Positions 8,820 through 18,697 are shown, counted from the first letter of the stretch. The stretch is 64,000 nucleotides of DNA from Gemmatirosa kalamazoonensis (GCF_000522985.1 NZ_CP007128.1:3084220-3148219), one strand, 5' to 3'. Made by a program: numbers and translations. Notes: a model not told the origin generated them from the letters alone.

Positions 8820-11800
8820 TCATGCCCTGACCAGGCGTACACGCTCGTCGCCGAGCAGCGCACGCAGCTCGGCCAGCACGGCGTTCGACGGGGCGACGCT
8901 GAGGGAGCGCGAGCGGAAGCGGGCGCTGGCGCGCGAATCGCGCCAGCGAAGCTCGAGCGGGGCGGAGCCCGGGTACGCGTCGCACGTCGCGCGGACGTCG
9001 CGCATCACGCCGGGCGCGAGGCCGGCGCCGGGAGCGAGCTCGATGGCGATCGCCACCTGCCCGCCGACACGCTTCTCGGCGAGCCGGGTCACCTTCTCGA
9101 CGATGAATGTGGGACTCTCCGCTCCCTGATCGCGCTTGGAGTATCCGCCTTCCACGAGCACGGGCACGTCGGTCTTCACGGCATCGCTGAGCGCCGACCA
9201 GGCCTCGGGGAAGACCAGCACCTCGGAAGATCCCGAGAAATCTTCCAGTGTCAACCGGGCGAACTCGGCTCCGCTGCGCTTGGAGATCTGCTTCTTCACC
9301 GCCGTCACCACGCACGCGAGCGTGATCGGCTCCGGCGTCCAGGCACCGAGCTCCGCGACCTTGTGCGTCGCGAAGATCTCCGCCTCCGCGCGGAACGGCT
9401 CCAGCGGATGGCCGGAGACGTAGAAGCCGAGGATCTCCTTCTCGCGCGTGAGGCGATCGCTCTCGCTCCACGCGGGCAGGTTCGGGAGCGTGAGCTTGTG
9501 CGCCGAGCTGCCGGCGTCGTCGGCCGCGGCCGCCTCGCCGAACAGCGACAGCACGCCGCGCTGCTCCTCGTCCTGCTTCAGCGAGGCGGCGGAGATGGCG
9601 GTGTCGAGCGCCGCGAGGTACTGCGCGCGGTGCCCGCCGAGACCGTCCAGCGCGCCCGCGCAGACGAGCGCCTCGAACACGCGCTTGTTGCACGCGCGCA
9701 GGTCCACGCGCTCGACGAAGTCGAAGAAGCTCGTGTACGCGCCGCCCTCGGCGCGGCTCGCGAGCACCGACTGCACCGCGCCCTCGCCGACGTTGCGCAC
9801 GGCGCCGAGGCCGAAGCGGATCCGGTTCTCGCCGACGACCGTGAACTTGTAGCCCGACTCGTTCACGTCCGGCGGCAGCACCTCGATCCCCATCTCGCGC
9901 GCCTCGGCGATGTACTTCACGACGTCCTCCGTTTTGCCGATGCAGCTCGACAGGAGAGCGGCCATGAAGTCCGCGGGATAGTTCGCCTTCAGCCACGCCG
10001 TGTGGTACGAGACGACCGAGTACGCGACCGAGTGCGACTTGTTGAAGCCGTAGCGGCCGAACGTCTCGATCTGCCCGGCGATGTCCTCGATCACGACGCG
10101 GTCGTGCCCCTTCGCGACCGCCTTCTCGATGAACTTGCCGAGCTCCTGCCGGATGAGCTCCGCGTCCTTCTTGCCGACGGCCTTGCGCAGCACGTCCGCT
10201 TCGGCGAGCGAGATGCCCGCGAGCGTCTGCGCGATGCGCATCACCTGCTCCTGATAGGTGATGACGCCCTGCGTCTCGCGCAGGATCGGCTCCATCTCGG
10301 GGAGCTGGTACGTGACCGGCTCCTCGCCGCGCTTCCGCTTGATGTAGACCTTGTGCATCCCGGTATCGAGCGGGCCGGGACGCAGCAGCGCGTTCGACGC
10401 CACGAGGTCGTCGAAGCGGTCGCAGCGCATCTGCCGCAGCACGTCGGTGGCGAGCGGCGACTCGAACTGGAAGACGCCCGCCGTGCGGCCGGAGCGGAGC
10501 ATCTGGTACGTCTTCGGGTCGTCGAACTCCATCGCGTCGAGATCCAGCCACTGGCCGGTGCGCGCCTCGATGGACTTCAACGCGTCGTGGATGACCGTGA
10601 GCGTGGTCAGCCCGAGGAAGTCCATCTTCAACATGCCCGCCTTCTCGAGGCAGTTCATGTCGTACTGCGCGACCGTGATCTTCTCGTCGCCGTCGCCGCC
10701 GGCGCCCTTGGACGACTGCGTGCACACCGGCACGAAGTCGCTCACCGGGCCCGGCGCGATGACGACGCCGGCCGCGTGCACGCCCGTGTGGCGGGAGAGT
10801 CCCTCGAGCGCCTTCGCGTAGTCGAGCAGCTCGGTGTAGCGCGGCTCGGTCTTGTACAGCCGCGCGACGTCGGGCACCTGCTCGATCGCTTCGGCGATCG
10901 TGAGCGAGAAGTTCGGCTGGTTCGGGATGAGCTTCGCGAGCTGGTCCGTCTCAGCAGGAGTGAAGCCGAGCACGCGGCCCACGTCCTTGATGGCGGCGCG
11001 CGACTTCATTGTCCCGAAGGTGACGATCTGACAGACCGACTCCTTGCCGTACTTCTGCCGCACGTAGTCGATCACCTCGCCGCGCCGCTCGAAGCAGAAG
11101 TCGACGTCCACGTCGGGCATCGACACGCGCTCCGGGTTCAGGAAGCGCTCGAACAGGAGATCGAACTTCAGCGGGCAGACGTTCGTGATGCCGAGCGCGT
11201 ACGCGACCAGCGAGCCGGCGGCCGAGCCGCGCCCCGGGCCGACGGGGATGCCGCGGTCGCGCGCCGCCTTGATGAAGTCGGCGACGATGAGGAAGTAGCC
11301 CGAGTAGCCGGTCTGCAGGATGACGCCGAGCTCGTAGTCGAGGCGCTCCTGCACCTCCTTCGGCAGCGGGTCGCCGTAGCGCGCGACCGCGCCGTCGCGG
11401 GCGAGCTTCACGAGGAGGTCGTTCTCCGTCGCCACGCCCTGCGGCAGCGGGAACGACGGCACGTGGTACTTCTTGCCGAACTGGACGTCGACCTCGTCGG
11501 CGATCCGGAGGGTGTTCTCCAGCACGTCCGCGCGCGCCGGGAACCGTTCGGCGATCTCCGCGTGGGTCTTGAAGTAGAGCCCGCGGTCGTAGTGCATCCG
11601 CTTGGCGTCCTCGCGGTCGGCGCCAAGGCCGATGCAGAGGAGGACGTCGTGCGCGTCGTGGTCCTCGCGCTTCAGGAAGTGCGCGTCGTTCGTGGCGATG
11701 ACGGGCAGCCCGAGCTCGTTGCCGAGCCGGAAGATCCGCTCGTTCAGCTGCGCCTGCCCCTCGGAGTCGTGGGCCTGGACCTCGAGGTAGTAGCGGTCCT

Positions 11801-12302
11801 TGAAGACGTTCGCGTACCACTCGGCCGCCTCCCGGGCGGCGTCCCAGCGGTCGTCCATGAGGTGGCCCGCCACCTCGCCGGCGAGGCACGCCGAGGAGAC
11901 GATGAGCCCCTCGCTGTGCGCGGCCAGCAACTCGCGGTCGACCCGTGGCTTGACGTAGAATCCCTCGGTGAAGGCGAGCGAGGACAGCTTCACGAGGTTC
12001 TTGTAACCGACCGCATCGCGCGCGAGTAGCACGAGATGGAAGTACGGCTTGGCGCCCGGCGCCGGCCGGCTCCGGTCGAGACGGGAGCCGGGGGCGACGT
12101 AGGCCTCCATGCCGAGGATCGGCTTGATCTTCGCTTTCTTCGCCTTCTCCTGGAACTCCCACGCGGCGTGCAGGTTACCGTGATCGGTAACGGCCAGCGC
12201 GGGCTGCTCCAACTCGAGGGCTCGCCGGATGAGGTCGTCGATCCGGTTGGCGCCGTCGAGGAGCGAGTACTCGGAGTGGCAGTGCAGGTGTACGAAAGAC
12301 AT
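8820..12302 (-). CDS. dnaE: DNA polymerase III subunit alpha
   Basis: This is the replicative polymerase, 1160 residues, the length of a standard DnaE1. The start MSFVHLHCHSEYSLLDG (12302) is the family N terminus. The PHP domain occupies residues 1-280 with HLHCHSEYSLLDG and VTDHGNLHAAWEF, so its metal ligands look intact. The palm contains the catalytic aspartates in PDVDVDFCFERR (about residue 397-402). The fingers, the helix-hairpin-helix region and the C-terminal OB fold follow. A consensus promoter abuts the ATG, with no Shine-Dalgarno sequence in the few bases left, so translation is probably leaderless. It is the first gene of the dnaE-accA-ricT-metG block. Confidence 0.96.
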   Translation of the reverse strand: MSFVHLHCHSEYSLLDGANRIDDLIRRALELEQPALAVTDHGNLHAAWEFQEKAKKAKIKPILGMEAYVAPGSRLDRSRPAPGAKPYFHLVLLARDAVGYKNLVKLSSLAFTEGFYVKPRVDRELLAAHSEGLIVSSACLAGEVAGHLMDDRWDAAREAAEWYANVFKDRYYLEVQAHDSEGQAQLNERIFRLGNELGLPVIATNDAHFLKREDHDAHDVLLCIGLGADREDAKRMHYDRGLYFKTHAEIAERFPARADVLENTLRIADEVDVQFGKKYHVPSFPLPQGVATENDLLVKLARDGAVARYGDPLPKEVQERLDYELGVILQTGYSGYFLIVADFIKAARDRGIPVGPGRGSAAGSLVAYALGITNVCPLKFDLLFERFLNPERVSMPDVDVDFCFERRGEVIDYVRQKYGKESVCQIVTFGTMKSRAAIKDVGRVLGFTPAETDQLAKLIPNQPNFSLTIAEAIEQVPDVARLYKTEPRYTELLDYAKALEGLSRHTGVHAAGVVIAPGPVSDFVPVCTQSSKGAGGDGDEKITVAQYDMNCLEKAGMLKMDFLGLTTLTVIHDALKSIEARTGQWLDLDAMEFDDPKTYQMLRSGRTAGVFQFESPLATDVLRQMRCDRFDDLVASNALLRPGPLDTGMHKVYIKRKRGEEPVTYQLPEMEPILRETQGVITYQEQVMRIAQTLAGISLAEADVLRKAVGKKDAELIRQELGKFIEKAVAKGHDRVVIEDIAGQIETFGRYGFNKSHSVAYSVVSYHTAWLKANYPADFMAALLSSCIGKTEDVVKYIAEAREMGIEVLPPDVNESGYKFTVVGENRIRFGLGAVRNVGEGAVQSVLASRAEGGAYTSFFDFVERVDLRACNKRVFEALVCAGALDGLGGHRAQYLAALDTAISAASLKQDEEQRGVLSLFGEAAAADDAGSSAHKLTLPNLPAWSESDRLTREKEILGFYVSGHPLEPFRAEAEIFATHKVAELGAWTPEPITLACVVTAVKKQISKRSGAEFARLTLEDFSGSSEVLVFPEAWSALSDAVKTDVPVLVEGGYSKRDQGAESPTFIVEKVTRLAEKRVGGQVAIAIELAPGAGLAPGVMRDVRATCDAYPGSAPLELRWRDSRASARFRSRSLSVAPSNAVLAELRALLGDERVRLVRA

Positions 12303-12310
12303 CGGACTGT

Positions 12311-12338
12311 AGAATAGCGCCGACGTCGGCGCTGTCAA
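12311..12338 (-). promoter_or_regulatory. dnaE promoter with a perfect 16-bp palindrome as its spacer
   Basis: On the minus strand TTGACA (12338-12333) and TATTCT (12316-12311) are separated by 16 bases. The whole spacer, GCGCCGACGTCGGCGC (12317-12332), is a perfect palindrome. The -10 box ends eight bases before the ATG of dnaE, so the transcript should start at or within a few bases of the start codon. A palindrome exactly between -35 and -10 is where a repressor or MerR-like activator would act; the regulator is unknown. Confidence 0.7.
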
Positions 12339-12358
12339 AGCGCCGCGGAGGGCGCCTA

Positions 12359-14656
12359 GTGACCGTAAATAACGGTCTGGCAACACTTTGGAGGACTCTC
12401 ACCGCCCCCGGGCTCGCCGCCCTGTGCACCATCGTGCTCGGGCTGGCGCTCGCGTGCGGCGGCACCGATCCGACCGCGCCGCTCCCTCTGTACACCGTCC
12501 TGCCGATCGGGGGTGTACAGCTCGCGGCCCCGGCGGGGAGCGAGCTCCGACAGCCCATTCAGGTCGAGGTGCGGGAGCCGGACGGCGCGCCGGCGAAGGG
12601 GGTCGCCGTGCGCTTCCGGATCGTCTCCGGACGCGGCGCGGTGCTCACCGACACGCTCGTCGCGACGAACGCCGACGGCGTCGGCCTCACGCGGCTGCGA
12701 CTCGGCGGGACGCGCGACTCGGTGGTCATCGCGGGGAGCGTGCGCGGGCAGGAGGATCGCGGGGTCGAGTTCCGCGTGCTCCCCACCGCCCCCGCCGAGC
12801 TGATCGCGGTGCAGCCGGCGACGTACGCCTCAGGGGATACCATCGTCCTGCGCGGCGCCCGACTCGCCGACGGCGGCTCCGACGTGCTGTTCGGATCGGC
12901 CCGCGGGCGGGTGGTCGGCGCGCCGTCCGACACGCTCGTGCAGGCCGTCGTCCCGCCGTGCCTGCCGTCGGGCGCCGTCTCGGTGGCGGTGCGCACCGGC
13001 TCCGCGACGACGAACAGCGTGCCGACGGTCTCCCTCTCCGCCGACGCGCCGCTCCGGCTGGCGACGGGCGAGGGGATCACGAGCCGCGGCACCGAGGCCG
13101 GGTGTCTCCGACTCCAGACTCCGGGGCAGCGCTACCTCCTCGTGCCGCAGTACGCCTCGTACGCGGACAGCGTTCCGGCCGAGCGCCAGTACGCGCTGGC
13201 GATCGACGGCGCGACGACGGCGACCATGGTGGACGACTCGGCGCGCCGGGCCAGCGTGCAGCCGGCCGCGGGTCGGCTCGACGTGCGCGGCGCGTTCGAG
13301 CAGATGCTGCGCGCCACGGAGCGCGACATCGCGCGTGACGTCGCGCGAGACGCCGCCCCCGCCGAGCCGACCGATCTCGAGGGCGCGCGGGCGGAGGTGC
13401 GGTCGCCCAACACCGCGGCGCTGACCGACCTGCCCCCACCGCCCTCGCTCGGGAGCACGCGCACCTTCCGGGTGCTGTCGCGGCTCGACGGCACCGCGTT
13501 CACCTCGACCACCGCGCGGCTGCGCTACGCGGGGACGAACATCCTGCTGTACGAGGACGTCGGCGCGCCCGCGCCGCTCGCCGACACGACAGTGACGCAG
13601 CTCGGCGACCTGTTCGACCGCACGCTCTACGAGATCGATGCGACGACGTTCGGCACCGAGTCGGACATCGATGGCAACGGTCGGGTCATCGTGCTCATGA
13701 CGCCGCTCGTGAACGCGCTCACGTCGGCCGCGCAGTGCACGTCGCAGGGATACGTGCCGGGCTACTTCTTCGGCGTCGACCTCGACACGCGCAACAAGAA
13801 CTCGAACCGCGGCGAGATCTACTACTCGTTCGTGCCCGACCCGGGCGGTGAGCGCAGCTGCCCGCACCGGCTGGGCGACGTCATGGCGCTGCTCCCGGCG
13901 ACGTTCCTGCACGAGTTCCAGCACATGATCTCGTTCAACCAGCACGTGCTGGTGCGCCGCGGCAGCGTGGAGGCGGTGTGGCTGAACGAGGGGCTGAGTC
14001 ACGTCGCCGAGGAGCTGGGCGCCCGGTACTACGACGTGCGGTACCCGGCGCCCTCGGGACGCACGCAGACGTCGGCGCTGCTTCCCGACTCGGCGGTGCC
14101 GTTCCTGCGCGGGAATCTGGAGAACGCGACGCTGTATCTGTCGTCGCCGACGTCGCACTCGGTCACCGCGTTCCGCGACTTCGGCACGCTGGAGGAGCGC
14201 GGCGCAGCGTGGCTGTTCCTGAAGTGGTTGGGCGCGCAGAAGGGCGACGGCGTGTACGCGCGGCTGGTGCAGACGGGGCTGCGCAGCGGCCAGAACGTGG
14301 AGTCGGCGGCCGGCGAGCCGTTCGCGTCGCTGTTCGGCGACTTCGCGCTCGCGCTCTACGCGGACTCGGTCCCGGGACTGCCGCGGGCCGCGGTGTCGCC
14401 CCGGTACCGCACGGGCACCCGGCCGCTGCGCGAGCTGCTTGCGCGCGGCTTCGGCCTCTCGGGCTACCCGCTCGCGCTGCGCGGTCAGCCGCTCACCGGC
14501 AGCCTCGCGTTCGTGAACATGGTGCAGGGGACGGCGACGTACTTCCTGCTGACGGTGCCGGCGGGCGGCGTGACGGTGCGGCTGACGGGGCCGAACGGCG
14601 GCGCCCTGTCGCCGACGCTCTCGCCGCAGCTCGGCGTGCTGCGCATCTCGCCGTAG
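12359..14656 (+). CDS. secreted lipoprotein metallopeptidase, M30 (hyicolysin)-like, with Ig/IPT-like N-terminal domains
   Basis: A 765-residue protein with a GTG start. The hydrophobic signal (PGLAALCTIVLGLALAC, Cys at about 33) resembles a lipobox. Residues about 50-140 look like a bacterial Ig-like (invasin-type) domain and 140-220 like an IPT/TIG domain (GDTIVLRGARLADGGSDVLFGSARGRVVGAPSDT). The peptidase part has HEFQH at residues 518-522 and a downstream glutamate in WLNEGLSHVAEEL (E544). This HExxH...E arrangement is that of gluzincins, and I place it near M30 by its overall pattern. A role in digesting external protein is inferred. It is divergent from dnaE. Four bases separate its stop from the next gene, another HExxH protein, so the two form an operon. 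Confidence 0.75.
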   Translation: MTVNNGLATLWRTLTAPGLAALCTIVLGLALACGGTDPTAPLPLYTVLPIGGVQLAAPAGSELRQPIQVEVREPDGAPAKGVAVRFRIVSGRGAVLTDTLVATNADGVGLTRLRLGGTRDSVVIAGSVRGQEDRGVEFRVLPTAPAELIAVQPATYASGDTIVLRGARLADGGSDVLFGSARGRVVGAPSDTLVQAVVPPCLPSGAVSVAVRTGSATTNSVPTVSLSADAPLRLATGEGITSRGTEAGCLRLQTPGQRYLLVPQYASYADSVPAERQYALAIDGATTATMVDDSARRASVQPAAGRLDVRGAFEQMLRATERDIARDVARDAAPAEPTDLEGARAEVRSPNTAALTDLPPPPSLGSTRTFRVLSRLDGTAFTSTTARLRYAGTNILLYEDVGAPAPLADTTVTQLGDLFDRTLYEIDATTFGTESDIDGNGRVIVLMTPLVNALTSAAQCTSQGYVPGYFFGVDLDTRNKNSNRGEIYYSFVPDPGGERSCPHRLGDVMALLPATFLHEFQHMISFNQHVLVRRGSVEAVWLNEGLSHVAEELGARYYDVRYPAPSGRTQTSALLPDSAVPFLRGNLENATLYLSSPTSHSVTAFRDFGTLEERGAAWLFLKWLGAQKGDGVYARLVQTGLRSGQNVESAAGEPFASLFGDFALALYADSVPGLPRAAVSPRYRTGTRPLRELLARGFGLSGYPLALRGQPLTGSLAFVNMVQGTATYFLLTVPAGGVTVRLTGPNGGALSPTLSPQLGVLRISP

Positions 14657-14659
14657 CCC

Positions 14660-15769
14660 GTGGCCGGTTCTCCGCGCGCCGCGGCGCGCGCGCGCGGCCG
14701 CGCCATCGCGCGTCGCGTCGCGTTAGGCCTGTTAGGCACGCTGGCCGTGGCGGTCGCCGGCCTGGCGTCGTTCCCGACGGGGCGCTACCTGCTGCGCGCC
14801 GCGTGGGAGGAGGGGCGCATCCTCGCGCGCCGCCGCCCGATCGCCGCGATCGTCGCCGACTCCACCGTGCCCGCGGCGACGCGCGCGAAGCTCCGGCTCG
14901 TGCTCGACGCCCGCCGCTTCGCCGCCGACTCGATCGGGCTCCGCGCCGGCGAGAGCTTCACGCTGTACAGCGACATCGGGCGCGACACGCTGGTGCTCGT
15001 ACTCTCCGGCGCGCGCCGCGACACGCTCGCACCGTACACGTGGTGGTTCCCGATCGTCGGACGCGTCCCGTACAAGGGGTTCTTCGCGTTCGACGCGGCG
15101 CGCCACGCGAAGGCCGACCTGCTGGACGCGGGACTCGACGCGTACCTGCGTCCGTCGCCGGCGTTCAGCACGCTCGGCTGGTTCAACGATCCGCTGCTGA
15201 ACACGACGCTGCGCGAGGACGCAGTGGACCTCGCGAACACGGTGGTGCACGAGCTCACGCACAACACGTTCTATGCGAGCGGTCAGGCGGCGTTCAACGA
15301 GTCGTTCGCGAGCTTCGTGGGCGCACGCGGGTCGGCGTGGCTGTTCCGCGCACGCGGCGACTCGACGGCCGCGGCGGAAGCGGACCGGCGCTGGGGACAG
15401 GAGAAGCGCCTCGCCGCGTTCTGGACGGCGTTAGGCCGCTCGCTCGACTCCGCGTACGCCGCGCACCCGGCCGACAGCACGGCACGCGTCGCGGCGCGCG
15501 ACTCGGTCTACCGGGCCGCACGCGCGGAGCTGGCCACGCGCATCGCCCCGGAGGTCGGCGCGCCGCCGACGTGGGCGGCGCGCGTGCAGCTCGACAACGC
15601 GTCGCTGCTCGCGCGGCTCACCTACGGGCGAGACCTGCCGGTGTTCGACGCGGTGTGGGAGCGCGAGGGACGGGACGTGCGGCGGACGGTGCGGCGGGTG
15701 ATCGAGCTGGCGCGGGGGAAGCGGGATCCGTTCGCGGCGCTGCGCGCCGCGCTGATGAATCGGCGCTGA
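14660..15769 (+). CDS. putative aminopeptidase (PF10023-like), membrane-anchored
   Basis: A 369-residue protein with a GTG start. Residues 18-40 form one N-terminal hydrophobic segment (VALGLLGTLAVAVAGLASF). The metallopeptidase motif HELTH is at 197-201 and the distal glutamate in FNESFASFVG is at 214. This agrees with the predicted aminopeptidase family (HELxH...FNExFAxxVe). The family has not been widely characterised, so the substrate is open. It is cotranscribed with the M30-like lipoprotein upstream (4-base gap). Three TTA codons, all inside GTTAGGC, occur in this gene, two of them nine bases apart in the signal region. Its 3' end merges into palindrome 15768-15878. Confidence 0.75.
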   Translation: MAGSPRAAARARGRAIARRVALGLLGTLAVAVAGLASFPTGRYLLRAAWEEGRILARRRPIAAIVADSTVPAATRAKLRLVLDARRFAADSIGLRAGESFTLYSDIGRDTLVLVLSGARRDTLAPYTWWFPIVGRVPYKGFFAFDAARHAKADLLDAGLDAYLRPSPAFSTLGWFNDPLLNTTLREDAVDLANTVVHELTHNTFYASGQAAFNESFASFVGARGSAWLFRARGDSTAAAEADRRWGQEKRLAAFWTALGRSLDSAYAAHPADSTARVAARDSVYRAARAELATRIAPEVGAPPTWAARVQLDNASLLARLTYGRDLPVFDAVWEREGRDVRRTVRRVIELARGKRDPFAALRAALMNRR

Positions 15770-15878
15770 TACGGCGGCTCTGGATAGTGCGGCGCTGGAA
15801 CGGCGGCGCTGGTAACGCGTGGCGTCAGCGCCGCCGTATCAGAGCCGCCTCCCCGGCGCCGAGGTATCAGCGCCGCCT
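15768..15878. repeat. palindromic array of CGGCGGCGCTGATA-type units between convergent genes
   Basis: Units resembling GGCGCTGATACGGCGGCTCT are repeated in the left half. The inverted units (GCCGCCGTATCAGAGCC, then GTATCAGCGCCGCC) fill the right half. The array starts at the stop of the + aminopeptidase gene and reaches the stop of the - M16 gene. The unit is longer (about 13-15 bases) than in the other families. Probably acts as a two-way terminator. Confidence 0.65.
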
Positions 15879-18697
15879 CACGGCTTCTCCGGCATCAGCG
15901 TGAAATGCGCGTAGTTCGCCGCGTTCAGGTACTTCCGCGCCGCCTCCTGCACGAGCGCCGGCGTGAGCCGCGCGAGCTGCTCGCGCCCGTCGACGATCGT
16001 GCGCGGATCCTCGCCCGACTGCACCGCCTCGGCGAGCGATCCGAGCCACCAGCGGTTCTGCTTCTCCGCCGTCTCCAGCTCGCGCAGGCCGGTCTCGCGC
16101 ACCTTCTGGATCTCGTCCGCCGTCGGACCCTTCGTGCGCATCGAGTCGAGCTCCTGCAGCACCGCCGTCGTCAGCTCGTCGGCGCGGTCGGGCGCCGAGG
16201 TGAAGCCGATCGCGAGCTGGTACGACGGCCACGGCACGCGCTGCGCCGACGCGCTGACGCCGACGCCGTAGGTGCCGCTCAGCGCCTCGCGGATCCGCTC
16301 GCGCAGCCGGATCTCGAGCACCTCGCCTAACGCGCCGAGGGCGACGTGCTCGGCGCGGCTGTACTGCATCGGGCCGGTGAACACGAGCTGCGTCGACGCG
16401 CGCGGCTCGAGCCCCTTGCGCACCGTGCGCTCGACGACGCCCGTCGGCGGACGCATGCCGTCGTCGCGCGCCGAGTCGGGACGCGAGGGGGCAGGGAGCG
16501 ACGCGACGTACTGCTCGACGAGCGGGCGCACCGAGTCGGGCTGGAACGCGCCGACGAGCACGTACGTGAAGCCGCCCGCGCCGGCGAAGCGGTCGCGGTA
16601 GACGCGCATCGCGCGCGGCAGATCGATCTCGCGCACGAGGGCCGGCGTGAGCGGACGCGCGTGCGGGTGGTGCTGCGCCATCGTCACCATCACCGTGTCC
16701 TGGAAGACCGCCTGCGGGCTGTTGCCGCGCGTCGCCAGGAACGCGTCGAGCCGGGCGCGCACCGCGGCGTACGCGGTGGAGTCCGCGCGCGGCGCGGTGA
16801 GCGTGAGATACGCGAGCTCGAACATCGTGCGCAGGTCCTTCGGCGAGCTCGATCCGACGAGCCCCTGCCACCGCGATCCGATGAACGGCGACACCGTGGC
16901 CGCGGTTCCCGCGAGTCGCTTCTGCAGCGCGATGCGGTCGAACGCGCCGAGGCCGCCCTGCGGGACGATCTGCGCGGCGAGCGACGCGGCGACGTAGTCC
17001 GTGTCCCCCACCGCGCTCACGCCGCCAGGCCCGAACGCCTGGAACAGCACCTCGTCCGCCTTGAAGTCGGTCGGCTTCAGCAGCACGCGCGCGCCGTTCG
17101 ACAGCGTCCACTCGGTGACGCCGAGCTCCGGGATCGTGCGCGCGGCCGTGATGCGCCCCGCGGTCGGCATCGTCGGCACGAGCGGCACGTCGCTGGCCGA
17201 ATCGGCGTACGCGGCGAGCGTCGCGCCCGAGACCTGATCGAACACCGCGAGCAGCTGCTCGCGCGTCGGCATGGCGCCCCGCGCGCTCTCGGGACCCTGC
17301 ACGGTGATCACGCGGCTCGCCCCGTCGAGACGCGCGGCGAGGCTCGCGTTCACGTCGGCGAGCGTCACGGCGGGCACCACGCGCTGCGCCTCCGCCCACT
17401 CCCACGCGGGCGACGGCAGCGGGTCGCCGGTGAGCGCGTAGTCCACGAGCCGCGAGACGAGCGCGTCGCTCGACGTCTTGTCGCGCTCCGCGTACTGCTG
17501 CTCGAACGCGCGCAGCAGGTTGCGACGCGCGCGATCCAGCTCCGACGCCGTGAAGCCCGTGCGCCGCACGCGCTCCACCTCGGTGAGCACCGCCGCGAGG
17601 CCGCGCAGCACGCCGTCGTCCCGCACGCGCGCCGACGCCGAGAACAGCTCCGCGCTGCGCACCCACTGGCCGCCCCCGACGCCGGCGCCGAGGTACGGCG
17701 GGTCGGCGCGCTGTGCGATCTCGGAGAGCCGCTCGTTCAGCATGATGTCGGCGAGCGCCTCGACGATCTCGCGCCGCGCGGCGCGCACCGTGCCTAACGG
17801 GCGCGCCGGCTGCTTGTACAGCACCGACACGAGTGTGCTCGTCGCCTCGCGATCCGTCACCACCGACACGAGCGGCGCGGCGTGCGCCGGGACGTCGAAC
17901 GTCGGGCGCGCGCGCGGCGCACGCGGCGCGGGAATGCTGGAGAACTCGCGCGCCACGAGGTCGCGCAGTCGCCGCGGATCCGCGTCGCCGACCGCGATGA
18001 CGGTCATGAGATCCGGCCGGTACCACGTGTCGTAGAATCGGCGCAGTCGCGGCGCGTCGGCGCGCACGATCGTCGCCGTGTCGCCGATCGGCAGACGCAC
18101 GGCGTAGCGTGAGCCCTGCAGCACGATCGGCCGCTGCTGGTTCGCGATGCGCGACCCCGCGCCCTGTCCCTGCCGCCACTCCTCGAGCACCACGCCGCGC
18201 TCGCGCACGACCTCCGCGGAGTCGAACGTGAGACCATGCGCCCAGTCGGCGAGGATCTGCACCGCCGTCTCGAGCACCTTCGCGCTGTCGCTCGGCACGT
18301 CGAGCTGGTAGACCGTCTCGTCGAAGCTCGTGCCGGCGTTCAGGTCGGGACCGAACCGCACGCCGGAGCGCTCGAGGAAGTCGACGATCCCCTGCTTCGC
18401 GAAGCGGCGCGTGCCGTTGAACGCCATGTGCTCCACGAAGTGCGCGAGGCCGCGCTGATCCTCGTCCTCCAGCACCGAGCCGGCGTTCACGGCGAGCCGC
18501 AGCGCCACGCGCTTCTCCGGGCGCCCGTTGCGGCGCAGCAGGTAGCGCACGCCGTTCGGCAGCCGCCCGCTCAGCACCGCGGTGTCGAGCGGCACCGGCG
18601 CGTCCGGCGACGACGGCGCGCGATCCTTCGTGACGGGCTGCGCGCCGGTCGCGGAGGCAATGAGCAGCAGGGCAGCGACGAGACGAAGGCGGAACAT
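15878..18697 (-). CDS. M16 family zinc peptidase (PqqL-like, two tandem M16 repeats), exported
   Basis: A 939-residue protein. The start MFRLRLVAALLLIASATGAQ at 18697 gives a clean signal peptide; the frame runs further upstream but without homology. The inverted zinc motif HFVEH is at residues 86-90 (ligands H86 and H90, catalytic E89), with the downstream glutamate helix around 150-165. The second half (from about 480) is the inactive M16 repeat plus its C-terminal domain. This arrangement is that of periplasmic or secreted pitrilysin-type oligopeptidases. It is convergent with the HExxH gene pair and is the last gene after lpdA-lipB-uvrD, 160 bases below uvrD. Confidence 0.9.
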   Translation of the reverse strand: MFRLRLVAALLLIASATGAQPVTKDRAPSSPDAPVPLDTAVLSGRLPNGVRYLLRRNGRPEKRVALRLAVNAGSVLEDEDQRGLAHFVEHMAFNGTRRFAKQGIVDFLERSGVRFGPDLNAGTSFDETVYQLDVPSDSAKVLETAVQILADWAHGLTFDSAEVVRERGVVLEEWRQGQGAGSRIANQQRPIVLQGSRYAVRLPIGDTATIVRADAPRLRRFYDTWYRPDLMTVIAVGDADPRRLRDLVAREFSSIPAPRAPRARPTFDVPAHAAPLVSVVTDREATSTLVSVLYKQPARPLGTVRAARREIVEALADIMLNERLSEIAQRADPPYLGAGVGGGQWVRSAELFSASARVRDDGVLRGLAAVLTEVERVRRTGFTASELDRARRNLLRAFEQQYAERDKTSSDALVSRLVDYALTGDPLPSPAWEWAEAQRVVPAVTLADVNASLAARLDGASRVITVQGPESARGAMPTREQLLAVFDQVSGATLAAYADSASDVPLVPTMPTAGRITAARTIPELGVTEWTLSNGARVLLKPTDFKADEVLFQAFGPGGVSAVGDTDYVAASLAAQIVPQGGLGAFDRIALQKRLAGTAATVSPFIGSRWQGLVGSSSPKDLRTMFELAYLTLTAPRADSTAYAAVRARLDAFLATRGNSPQAVFQDTVMVTMAQHHPHARPLTPALVREIDLPRAMRVYRDRFAGAGGFTYVLVGAFQPDSVRPLVEQYVASLPAPSRPDSARDDGMRPPTGVVERTVRKGLEPRASTQLVFTGPMQYSRAEHVALGALGEVLEIRLRERIREALSGTYGVGVSASAQRVPWPSYQLAIGFTSAPDRADELTTAVLQELDSMRTKGPTADEIQKVRETGLRELETAEKQNRWWLGSLAEAVQSGEDPRTIVDGREQLARLTPALVQEAARKYLNAANYAHFTLMPEKP

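Noticed and set aside
7842-12029. A 1395-codon open frame on the + strand opposite dnaE and accA
   Set aside because: Its translation is almost all Arg, Ala, Leu, Val and His, with none of the family motifs that the minus-strand frame shows. At over 70% GC antisense frames stay open by chance.
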